From contig OU612069.1 in the NCBI GenBank assembly GCA_914767715.1, positions 29,013,387 through 29,077,386 on the forward strand: DNA of 64,000 nucleotides, written 5' to 3'. Each line of letters starts with the position of its first letter. Position 1 is the first letter of the stretch. Below, one piece after another: positions 11,748 through 24,100 of the stretch. A program made the position numbers and the translations under genes. The DNA is from Membranipora membranacea (Eukaryota; Bryozoa; Gymnolaemata; Cheilostomatida; Membraniporidae). A model generated the notes under the pieces. That model was not told where the DNA came from. It saw nothing but the letters and a program-made list of their open reading frames with translations, and made no database searches.

Positions 11748-12265
11748 GTTTGTTTGAGCGCGTTGATGGTGTTTTCTCCTAGCACCTTAATGTCTCACAA
11801 AAGGGGGAGGGGGGAGGGGAGAGGTGAGGGTGATTTGGGGGGAGGTGAGGGTAATTGTAAATGCTACAATCTGTGTTTTTGATATGAGGCTATTTCAATG
11901 TATCCAATGTCTCATGATCTGTCATCGTTATTTTATTTATAATAATTTGCCAAACTCAATCTTAAATTCACACAAAAACTTTCATTTCTCTCATCGTCCT
12001 GCAGATATGTGCAGGACCTAATTTCTTTATTAAGGGATTGTAGAGTCACTCGATGGGATCGGTTCCACCTGGATCTGTTTGTTTGAGAGTGTTGATGGTG
12101 TGATGTCTTAGCACCTTGATGTCCTACATGGGAGGGGGGAACTGTAAATGCTCGAACCAGGCATTTCTGATATGAGACTATGTCAATGTCTTCTGATCTG
12201 CCATCGCTAATTTTATTTCTAATTTGCCAAACTCCTTTATCTTGATTCTAAATTTTGACGAGTTG
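11748..12265. repeat. Direct duplication of about 325 bp
   Basis: The segment starting at 11748 (gtttgtttgagcgcgttgatgg) recurs diverged at 12076. Both copies share the tagcacctt / G-rich / ctcatgatctg order. No coding capacity is supported between 11382 and 12576. Confidence 0.6.
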
Positions 12266-12576
12266 CAGCAGGCGAGATAAATCTAATAACATTCTGCAAA
12301 GCACAGTTTGGGCTTGACCGAGGGCAGGCTTCTGATGTCTAAAGCTGCAGGCTTCTCATGGCTAAAGCTGCAGGCTTCTCATGGCTAAAGCTAGGGCTGC
12401 AGTGATCATGGTCTAACTTAAGGTCACAGTGTCCTAAAGCCAGCGAAAAGATGATTTCAAACTTAGAAACCTGTGTATATTAGTTTAGGCCACCATTTAA
12501 ATGAGATTAGGCTGCTGTGTCCATGAGAGAGGGTCAGAGTGTAAATAAGCTGACTATCTACAAACTTTGATATAGG

Positions 12577-12835
12577 AGTAGGAGGTCGCTCAGTTGGTTA
12601 GAGCGCCATTCTTTAGCATGCACATGTTGAAGGTCATGGGTTCAAATCTCACTGCAGTCCATCGACTACTGGGGTTTGATTAGTCCCCAGGTGTGGTCCG
12701 AGCTGCCTGCAAACCGATAGCAAATTGGCGCATATATCGCGGCCTTGCCATTAAAGCATTACAATTTCAACGCCAATGCTTCGGGAGGTGGCATGTGATA
12801 TGACATCCGATTTTAATCAACCATTTTTCTTAAAA
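12577..12835 (+). repeat. tRNA-derived SINE
   Basis: Same family as 5441-5700: A box gctcagttggttagagc, B box gttcaaatctc, body ggtttgattagtcccc and the terminal module catccgattttaatc. The orthologous copy in block III is at 55575-55830. Confidence 0.78.
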
Positions 12836-12999
12836 GTCAACCTGATAATAGATCCCAAAAATAAAGGCAACTGAGTATACTTATACAGTTAAAATCTACT
12901 GCTGCCAGTCAGGAAAATTTCTGCTTAAAGTCCAAAGAGGGGTATAAAAGGCCCAGTCAACATAAAGCGATCACCCAGCCATATCAATTTCAGATGGGG

Positions 13000-13232
13000 T
13001 TAGCAGCATTCAAATTCATCCTGCTTTTTCGGAATTAGGAGGAGAAGCAGTGAATTTTTTTTAATGGGAATCAGACGTGCTGATGCGGAATTGTGTGATA
13101 CACGTGCCCAATAAATTTTCATTCCAATAATGGCATCGGAAAATACAACTGCAGTGGGATTCGAACCCACGACATTCAACACTTTCGTGTTTAAGTCCGG
13201 CGCTCTAACCAACTGAGCCACCTCCTACTCCT
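13000..13232 (-). repeat. tRNA-derived SINE with a different body
   Basis: The reverse complement has the same tRNA-like head (ggaggtggctcagttggtta, B box gggttcgaatccc), but its body differs from the other SINEs. The 73-residue frame that spans it is a by-product of the tRNA head and is not annotated as a gene. Confidence 0.7.
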
Positions 13233-13679
13233 AGAAAGAAAAGGTTCAGCACTTTTTTTGGACTTATATGCCTCGAATGGAGTCCAATGTACATGTGTCT
13301 AGTCTATTTATGTTCGGTTTAATAGAAGAATGTTAAAATTTTGATGATAGATACTTTCTAATAAGTGGAAAGTTCAGAATTTAGAAGTTGCTGGTTAGGT
13401 AGGAGGTAGGTTAGGAGAATATACACGGTGATGATTGAGTTCCGCCAAATCACTGCCATCTAATCTCGGGGAGCAAATTGTGATGTCCAATTATAACTTA
13501 TCTTCATAATTCATAAGGTAAACACAAACTCCAGATAATCAGCGAACTGAGGATAGTGAAAATTTCATAGCAGACCAGATGGTCTTTCACAAAACTCTAT
13601 AGGTTTGAGAAATGAGTATGACAACAAGAGATAGGCTGGAAATGGATTGGTTTGGTTGACGTGTAGGTTTGACTGGATG

Positions 13680-14110
13680 AAACTTTAATTATGGAACGGG
13701 TAAACAGAAACCTAGCCCACTGCCGGGAGCTGTGTCGTCTCCTGGGTTAAAGCTAAATTTTTTCCATTTTAAGAACGATTATTTGCTACAACAGATGGTC
13801 GCTACCAAGCAAAACATCATAAATCAATTGATCAATTTTTATGTTATAGATGAAAACAATTGTAATAATACAATTTAATATAAGATGATGTCATATTATA
13901 ATATATAACTTACCCCTCAGATCGTGTGATCATTGAGGCTACAAATGTCAGAGCCTGAAAAGATAAATGACCCCTGGTCAATGCAGTCAACGGAGAATGT
14001 ATGTCATGGGATTATTAATCAGATTGAATTAATAATAATATTTAATTAATTATCATTTCCTTGAATCATAAATGCTCTCTGCAGTCAGGAAGAAGCACCA
14101 GAAAATTCTG
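13680..14110 (-). pseudogene. Z4: relic of a Z gene (exon 2 only)
   Basis: Positions 13954-13914 are a 41-base copy of Z exon 2 (leader part, ALTFVASMITRSEG) with intact donor and acceptor. Intron sequence typical of Z genes surrounds it, and a second intron fragment recurs at about 14590-14780. No exon 1 or exon 3 is present, so the gene is dead. It shows that the Z unit has been duplicated at least four times here. Confidence 0.7.
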
Positions 14111-15180
14111 CATAGCTCCAAGATAATTAATTGAGACTTAATCTCAAAATTGTCACTTAAGGGGCAAATAATTGGCACAAACTGATCTTCAAAATCAGGA
14201 CATGAAATTAATTGTCTACTGCAACAGGTGACGTTGTTACTGTCTTACTAGTGCTATGAATGCGTCCTGTCACTGGCATTCTGTTGGGACAGTTTCTGGC
14301 TTAGAGATTTTCAGCCATTAACTGGCAGATGGTAGCCTTTATCATTGATCAGTTCGTATGTGGCAGGATTACCAGCGGAATAACATGTCTACAGTAGATT
14401 AAATCTAACCTGACTCACGATGATCTATGTCCAGCTCATGTTCTCTTTTAGTGGGTATCCAAAGCTTGGTGAATTCTACCAAGTTACGGTCTGTCCTCCC
14501 AAGTATTCTGCGACTCAGAGGGTAAACAGGGCTCTACTTCATTGAAGATTTAAATTAGAAGAGGATAGTATTTAAGCAGTTATCTCATTAAATAATTAAA
14601 AATGTAAACCCAAACCTTGCCCACTGCCGGGAGGTCATAGTCTACTATATTCTAGCGTAATTTAATATAAGCTAAAATTATGTTCATTTCAAGAATGACC
14701 AATTTCTACAACAGATTGTCGCCAACAAGGATAACATCAAACATCAATTGATCCCTTTTTATGTTCTAAATTAAAATAATAGCAATAAAGTATGAAATAA
14801 ATAAAACAAACACAATACAATAAAATAAACTGTGCCTTAGCATTGCATTAGCAGCGTCTGCACATTTATTTATATAAAAATTCAGCAGCTTTATCGTTTG
14901 ACTTTATAGTGTCAATGTCTTCAGAAAAAGATTTTCTGATTCATTCTTGAAATTTTGAGTTTTATTTTCCTTAAAAACAAAGACACCTGCAACTCAACTT
15001 TAGGCTGTTCGAATAATGTTTGGAACACTTTGCCAGCAAGTTGCTCCCATTCTTTTGGGGGCTGTCAGCTGCCTGAAGATGAGGGAACAACTCAAAATTC
15101 AGGCAAACTTGGTCATACCAAAATTGGACAGTTTTAATAATGACCTACATTGATCCATTAAACACAGTAAATACACTCAG
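14111..15180. other. Region without a supported gene
   Basis: It holds fragments of Z-type introns and the conserved 5' side of the X block (similar to about 57170-57352). The first exon of X, presumably with a signal peptide, should lie here, but I could not identify it. Confidence 0.4.
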
Positions 15181-18100
15181 AGCCTATCTATGTGTTAGAG
15201 GACAGAAGGTGGAGTACTGTAGGCAGCACAATGATCTGTTTGTGTGGGATGGAGACAAGAGCTGATTCTGACTGCATCGCTGAGAAGTGCACAGGTAGAT
15301 CAGCTTCAACTAAAGCAGACCCACCTCACCTCACCTGAGAGATACAGATAGCTGTCTTCTAACCAAAAACAATTCTGGGGATTTGGTTGTAATCAAATAT
15401 TCACTTCTCAATTAGCCAAACACTTTGTGTTCGAATGGAAGGAACTGTCAACATATCTAACAAAACAGTGAGAAGACGATATTGCATTGCGAGAATGAAT
15501 GTTTACCAGACAGCCTGTAGAGTAGAGTAGAGAAGTGTAGTGGTCACGGGATCAAATGCTCTGAATTTGGCACCTGCCTGAAATAGATAATTTTGAGGCT
15601 AGCTTACATTTAATCTATATATAGCCACACCTCAGCTAGCCAAATTTAGTACTAGCTAACATAACGTCACCCTCACATTAGCTAAACTAAACTCTAGCTA
15701 ATATTTACTCGTCTGAAGAATATCTAATATTTGATGTTAAAATTGTCAAATTATGTTGATGTAACACAATGTTGAGGAGTTTAGTAATCCATGTTTAACT
15801 ATCTGATTACAGAGAATTTGACGTGTAATGTATTCGGATATCAGCCCTCATCAGCCACCCGGGATGATGTCGTTCTCCCGAAAGTGCTTACCGCCTGCTT
15901 CATATGTCACATGACCGACGGTAAACTGTGCTCTCAGTACATGAAGTCTATACTAAAAGGCCTGCAGTGGGTTATCAAACGCCTCGGAGAGTCAAAGATC
16001 AAATGCCTCGGAGACTGGGTGAGAATACACACTCATAAATTTTGGTTTAATATTGAAACTTTTTACATACCACGGTGGTTTCGCCCCAACGGGTGCCACC
16101 GTGGTTTCAATGCAGTATCAAACTTAATTGGTACTGTATTGTATTTAATCGCACGGTGGTTTCATTTTAATGCTAGGTCATCATTGTACCCAGTCCAGGC
16201 TAGTCAATGGCCCAATGTAAACAAATGCACAATAGTACTAATATAATCGCACGGTGGTTTCAAAACTGTCTCAATTGCTAATTATGTGTATACACTAATT
16301 GATGATCTATAATCGCACGGTAGTTTCATTTTGATACTAGTTCATAATTGAAACTAAAATACTGTGTGTTGATTAGAAACCAACAAATGTGTAATGTAAT
16401 AACACTGGTTTCATAAGGATTACAAAGAATGGTCACTCCAATAGTATCGTGGTTTCACTACCAAACCACTCTTGAGTGTAATTTGTTAGGCTGGAGGTTT
16501 CAGAGTAACTTTCTATATGATTTGTTCGAGTCAAGTAGGAGATGATTGAGACCTCGATTTGTCTGTTTACTTTTCTGCTTCCATGTAGTGCAAAATATTA
16601 TACGATAAATTATTTGTAGTTCACACTTGCTTTATTTTTTATCAAAATTGAGTATGAATATGAAAAGAAAGAAGTAAAAATAAGAGATTTCGTAACAAAA
16701 GAAGGTATTTTAGGGCTATAAAATGTATAAAAACAATGCCTGAGTAAAAAATACAACTGCTGGTTAGCAGCCATTTTGGGAATAAAATTTGTGTATTATG
16801 TGAGATGTGAGAAAATTCGGATTAAAAAATTTAAAAGTGGATTATAAAAAATATTTAAAATGTTAGATTTTTAATTAGATGGACTCTCTCATTACACGGC
16901 ACGCCGCATCTCTCGCACGTTGGCCCAGATTTATTCTTTTTTTATAAATGATCCGACAAAATTTGTCAAGTACTCCATAAAAAGATTTTATGCTGTCTGG
17001 GTATTCGATGTTACATACCCAGAACAGCATAAACAACAGCCGGACTGCCTCGGCCATGGTCCTTGCCTTGAGGACTGAGCCTCCAGGCACCACAACAGAG
17101 ACCTTCCGGCTGAAGTATGTGAGCACTGGCACTTTAGTGCACAGCGCACTGCTGACAGGGTCAGCCTCCAAGATCAACTCTGTCTCCGGCTTTGCCTTCT
17201 GGCTCAGAAACTTCACCATCGTTATGAGATTCTCTAAAAGATAGAAGATTGCAAAAGATAATCTCACAATAATTTTGACAATTGTTAAAATGTCTGTATA
17301 AATCTTGCACTGAAATGCTTTTTTCAGCTATGTTTAATATTGTCAATTAGAAGCTAACCGGCTGGGGGGAAGAGATACCACAAATTGTAAATGTCTATCT
17401 GCTCTACCCTGATGCGGGGAATTTACCAGCCAAATGAATATAACTTATAGATAGATGTGGTTGATGGGAGCAACTACAATGCCTCAGGGGATGCCACAAT
17501 TTTTCTAGAAACAGGTACTATGGAGGGATGGCATTGAGACAGCGAGATATATAACTGTGTGGGTGAGATACGGCATTGAAATGTCTGGTGGCAATGGTGT
17601 TATCCTTGATTTGCAGCCAGCAATTCATATTTTTTGTAACTCAATCAATCTTGATCCAATTAAGAATGAGAAAACTACAATAGGTTCAGCTGCTTGTTGT
17701 GATAAATTTGGTGGTATTGATCACTGCATTTTTCAGTTATAGTGCAAAAAATCATCAGATTGTTCATGACAAGCTGCTAAGTCTACTGCAATTCTTGAAC
17801 TCGTAATCACAGATTGAAATTGAACCGGTTATCATCAAAGATCTGAACTGCGGACTGCAAATACATTTCTAGTACACAAATTGATATCACTACATATCCC
17901 ACGTTGTACTCAAATGTTGTGCTTGGTAAAGTATCATGTCAAGGTTTAATACTAATATGGCTATCGCATCTCAACATTCATAGACGATTGAGCAGCAGTC
18001 GTCCTAAACACTTTGATTCGATTTATTGGTAGGCTGCAACTAGATTGAGTACACTAAGTTTTCACTTTAAGGAAAACATTGGCTTACCTGCAGTTTCAAC

Positions 18101-21100
18101 TCTTTCTAGCCACTTTTCCACGAATCCTGTAAACTCCTCGAAGTCGACGGTGGGGAGAATGCGCCCAAATTCTTTATGTATCTAGAATTAAAAGGAAGTC
18201 TAGTCACAAGTCATAACATAACTAACTCAGTTTAATCACTGGAAAACTATTGAGAAATAGTGGCTGCATATCAAGTGGTATCATATTGACATTTGGCTGT
18301 CATCAACTGACTAGGGATTTGAAGCTTTGAGGTTACTTGGCAACTGATCATTTGGATGTTTTTTTTTTTCTTCATATTCAATTGGGAGTTGGCCCCTCAT
18401 GTTATGGGAGAAGACAACTCTAGTATTGCTTTAGGAGAGTATACATTTTGAACACATCATTATTGGGGTATATCATATCGGAGATTTAACATATTGATAA
18501 TGGATGATGTTATTCAGAGTGATGTAAGTGGATGAACTTAAGTGTGCTAACATTCTACGGAGGGTACTAATTGTCTCCAACAGGTATCACCAAACAACAA
18601 AATCAAAATCAATCAAACATTGATGAAACTCATGAAGAAACGAACAACAGCTAGAAGCATCCCTTGCATCACATAGAAAAAAACTATTCAGGTTGAGACA
18701 CAAGATAGACAGAAGCCTTATTAGATTTTAACTAAGTAGCATGATTTGATAATCACATATATGGCCACGGGAGTACTCAAATCCTGTAATATTCGCAGCA
18801 AAAGCTGCGCTATTTTATGCTGAACTGAGTATATTCTGGTAAGAATTCTCGATATAACATGTTTACCTCTATCGGATTCCGCATGAAGAGAGGAAACTTT
18901 TCGAAAACATCTGTCACCGTGATGTTAGGTTCTGTGGTGACCCATCGTCTGCGCTCATTAAATGTGCTTTCCATCTGTTTTTCCTCAGCTGTACTATATT
19001 CGGGGCTGGCTTGCATCTCCTCAACTGTTGAATATCAAGGTAGAAAATAGATTGGCATTGCCACATAAACTACGATTACTATGGTGGACAGAAATGTGCA
19101 CGCAATCAGCCAATAATGGAGCAAAGATTTAATCGTTCTGATTTTATTGCATACGATGCATTTGAGTCTTAAGACAAAATACAAACATCGGTCCTTACTC
19201 TTTGATTTCCCCAGTCACAAATTCGATTCGATCAATTGCAGGCTGATTGTGTGCACATTTCCTATACCACCGTAAACTAAGTTAAACAATTTGTTTGAAC
19301 ATGGCTAAGGTTAAAAGATAAGTGTGATGGTATATTCACACTATAGAATGTGCTTCCTTGCAAAACATCGGACTTACTTGCAATCCTGTAGTCGTCCACA
19401 TCCATCACATTCTCATCAATTGCTACAGGGTTATTTCCTCTGGTTTTTGGTGATGCAGGTAGCCTCTTCCTGTGCTTCCTGTTTTTAAACAGGAAGTGCA
19501 GCACCCCATCCTGACGAGGAAATTCCCTGAAGAGACTTTCCTACAAAGAAATAAAATGCCGTGTCAAAATAAATCAGAAGAGAAACTAAATGAATAACCA
19601 TTCAGGTTAGGAGAACCAATTAAACTGTGATAAAGAAATGCATATTTGGCTGCATAATAATATACAGGGAGGCAATTAAATCATTCTGTTTACATATATG
19701 TCAATAGTGACAAAAGTAAAATTAAAATTGCACAGCAGTAGTTTTCTCCCCTCTGACTTCTTATAGACAACTCCTATCAGTTGTCGTGATAGTGCATTGT
19801 TTACATTTGTCACTGAACATAACTTATCATCTTAACTCAACTTACATGGCCAGACCTTGATGGATGTTTGTCACTCAGACATGGGAAGAATTCAACTAAT
19901 TTCCGGGCAAGCACAGACTTCACCATTTTGTCGATCAAACTGTAAGAAATGAAGTAGGAGTTATGCTTGTAAGTTTGAAAGTGATTGAGAATCTCAAAAC
20001 ACAAGGTAGTAGAAACACCCAAGGTGCTGAAAGTTGGGACAATCCACTTGTTAGATTGCTCACCCAATAGGTCCCTTACTAACTACTGCAATTGATCTCC
20101 TGACAGTGGATAATAAGCTTGCTAACCAATTGCACTAGACCACATTGAGCTTGATTCTATCCAAAAACAATTCTGATTAACTAGTATAATATACATAAAA
20201 TATAAAGATATATATACATATATATTTCATGTTGATAATAAGGTAATAGATATTGGTCGCTTGCTCTACGATTTGTTTTGCATTTTTCGTGGTTTCCAAT
20301 AAATTCAAATTACAACAGAACTTTCTGATTGTCTACTGTCTACCTAAAAATTTACTCATGAAACTAAGTGGTACTTGTGCAGGTTTTAGCGGTGGAAGGC
20401 ATTACTTGAGAACCACATATTTCCTTTTGTTATAATATCCACTCACTATGTGCCGAATCTGTCATACACTTGGTTCTCCACATAAGCTGCTGATTGGTTG
20501 AGAACGTGACGCTTCTCCCAGCTCGGCATCTCTTCCGATTTGGCGATATCCCTCAGCTTTTGCAGCTCCAAGTTAACAATGACGGGATCGAGAATGCTTT
20601 TGAAGTCTAATCGGAGACTGGAACACTGTAACAAAATCCCCATGATACTTGAGAAGACCAAAAATGAAAATAAAGAATTGGCGAATCAAATCTCAGTGGT
20701 ATAATGAAGGAATCAGGTTTTTAGTGACACTCTAGAGTTCTTAGCCTAATTTAGAAAGGTTTATCAACAGGAAGTGGCAAAGATTCCACTGATTTCAATT
20801 CAAAAGTTGAGATGGAAGGTACTAAAAGGGTACTATTTTGTATATACTATCATTATAGTAGTAACTTTCTAGTGCCTTCACATATCAACTTTAAGCGAAA
20901 ATGGGTTTTCTAAATTAGACTGAGAATTCGAGAATGATACCAAAAATGTGATTTCTTAACAATAACTTTATCTCATGCAGTTTCTATTGCACAATCTACG
21001 AAATTTGAAATGATAAGTTCAGTAAAAATCCTTTATGCATAGGCACAATATGATTGCTTGTATACTAGAGTAACAACAGCTACACAGGCAGTGCACAGGT

Positions 21101-24100
21101 TGGAACCCTGCACTGACAGTCAATATCGAATATATATTTATTCACTCACACCACAGCTTAAACAATATGATAATGAGCGAGCATAAGAAAAATGGAATTA
21201 GCAACACCTGTGACTATCTTCATAAGTTATTGTTTATTTCTCAACGAAAACAGAACAAAATACTACTTACAAACTGTGAGAGCAGGAAAGAGTCAGGTTT
21301 TTTAGGTTCCTTTGGTGTACTGGGAGGAGTCTGACAAATCAGGGATGTCTTGGGCACCTTAGAAGTATGAGCTGCCTCAGTATTATGACTTTCGTTCGAT
21401 GAGCACTGTAAGAAATACCACTTGCATTGAAGGTCTTTCAGAAAATATTACATTGATATATAATGAGAGGTTTATTTTGTCTGGAGTGTCTATGCTTGAC
21501 AATACGTTTATCTCGGCAAGAATCAAACTGTTCGGAGTTATCCCCTTAATGTCAAGGGGGAAACAACTTTATACAGATATTCATTGTAATGCTTCTTACA
21601 CCCTCCCTGCTTGCATAAAACCATAATTGTGATTTGATGGACAAGGGGGTGTTGCTTGTAGCGCAGGAACTCAGCAGTAATAATGGATAACCACCAATAC
21701 ATTGTAAACTAGACAATTTTTCCAAAATTTGAATACATGACATAAGTAAACAAATGTTGGGTGGATTCAAGACTTTTATCTCACCGTTGTTGTTGGAAGG
21801 TTGGTAACTTTTACTTTGCTTTCTGACTCCATGCTCCATGATGCTCTGTAATGTGTCAGTAGTGAGTTTGAGTCTGCTGAAGTGTTAGATTCTGATTTCA
21901 TGTTGGGTCTGTTGAGAATACTTTCATTTGTCACCTACATCCAAACAAAATAATTTGTGTACTAACATATTGATGACACAGTATTTTTTTAGTAACAAGC
22001 CTTGCTCGACCATCCTGATTGCTAGACTGGAGACACTTCATGGACAATTTAAAACTCAAAATATCATAAACTCCAATGGTATTAGCCTGACCTGAGCACT
22101 GTCTCTTTGAAAACTGTTAAAGTAAAGACCCTGGAAAATGTTCTGGACACTGCCACTCGCCACATGTGGCATAAAAAATTTATATCGGTGTGTGTGCCAC
22201 CAAAGGCAAACTGTTTAAATTGATCATTGACTATTGTAACTATATAAATGAGGTCGATTAGCTCTATGAATTTTACGACTGCTATTCACCCAGTCATAAA
22301 TAATTTCCGAAATCGCCAAGGCTAATGAGCTAATAACTGTGAGAACATTTGATGCACCTGATATGAGATTGTAATTCACTTTGTACGAATGAATATTTTG
22401 TGACAAAAATATTCCATGTTGTTCATGTCATCAAATAGCCTCCCCCTGCTCTGAGTTGTGATCTAACAATCTCTAGTTCATCAGAAGCATGTTTGATCAA
22501 TCAAATATATCAAGGGGTTTATTATGGTGCAAAATATATGTCACTTGAGTCAGATTGCAATATTTTCACAAACCAGCTTCAAATTCCGAAATAGCACAGC
22601 TTTTTGTGGAATTGTTTTTCCGTGGCTATAAAATATGGACGACATGAACCTCGGCAAAATTACTTCAGGTGTATGTGGTGCACTTCTGTCATACAGTTAT
22701 TAATCAAAATCAACCATTGATCAATAACATGAAAATAGCACAAGTTACATACCTGCAAACCATTATCATCATCACTCTCATCGTCTTTCATAAGATGTGG
22801 CATCTAAAACGAACCCAACAACATCCATCAAGTCAGCATGAATAGGGTTTCCAGAATACAGAAGAATTTTTATTGACAGATATGTATCATCTTCTGTCAT
22901 TGTGTATCAGTTACTGTAGTGGCAGAGACCGATGACAAAAGTGTATATAACGCTTGGTCAAATCAGGCTTGGGGAGTCAACAAACTTTTGGACCAACAGT
23001 AATTGATGTCATCCACTAAGTTGATCAAATGCTAGAGATTATGTTAAGTCTTCACAAAACAGGCAAATTTTGATGGCTGATTGACTCCTTGTGTTTCGTT
23101 TACAATCAATTTAAAGTCAGAACAGTTTTCCAGCCATACAGATGTTTTACTCATCATAATGGGTCATTCACTCACCATTGGGGTTGAAGTGCTCAGTCGT
23201 TTTGATTGAGGACCACTCGGTGTCAAAGTCGGTGAGCTAGTTCTTTTTTGTAAGACAGTGGAAGTCTGTTAAAGGAAGATTTAGATGGTCAGAGCTTCAC
23301 ATCAACAAAGAGTGTAACAGCTTAAAAGTGCCTGCTTGTTCAGTCATGGCCACATTTCCAATCATTCACATCATTGATCTACTGGTGATTGTGAGTTGAC
23401 AAACTTGTTGGATAGGCTCATAGCCATATGGAGTTACAAGCATGTATACTTTGCCACTTTCTATGATCATAGACATTGGCAATGTATACATGCTTGTAAC
23501 TCAGGTGCCTATGGATAAGCTTCTCCAGCATGTTAATTCAAGAAAAGTTTCACCTTATACTTATGGAAAGAAATGAGCCAAGAAAATGTCTGTACGGTAG
23601 GCTTCTATTACAGTACAGGCAACTGTGCATGTCAATTCCACACTGTGAAGTTCAAGCTGTTAACATAGTAGCCTGCATGACAAGCCATAATCAAAGGGTT
23701 GTACCCAATGAACTAAGTTTAGTTCATTGGTGTACCTAACTGCTTGACAAATAGCACTGGTTGTCAGGAAAATCCCCGTTGTCATTGACTATCCACACAT
23801 GGAAATCCCAAATAGTTATGTTCAAGGTAGTTTCAGTTTGTATGGAAAGTGAAACTACCACTTAAATCATTTTGGTGCCTTTTTTTAAAAGAGAGTCATG
23901 ACCAATTGTGAGGGAAGAGCTTGTTAGCCACATAGCAGGGTAGGTCGAGGCGCAGATTGCTAGTAGAGGCGTGGCTTGCTGCTCTTGTTTTATTGGCTAC
24001 TTATTGTATACAAACATTGTGAAAGCACATGGTTTTATCAGAATTGGTCATATTATGATGTCTTATACTTACAAACACTCTTTATATGCTTATGATATAT

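Noticed and set aside
13000-13221. ORF beginning MAQLVRAPDLN, also seen at 55585
   Set aside because: It is the translation of the tRNA-like head of a SINE, a common artefact.
16990-17244. Plus-strand ORF over 16990-17244
   Set aside because: It is the complement of the last exon of the SAMD3-like gene, which has splice and phase support.
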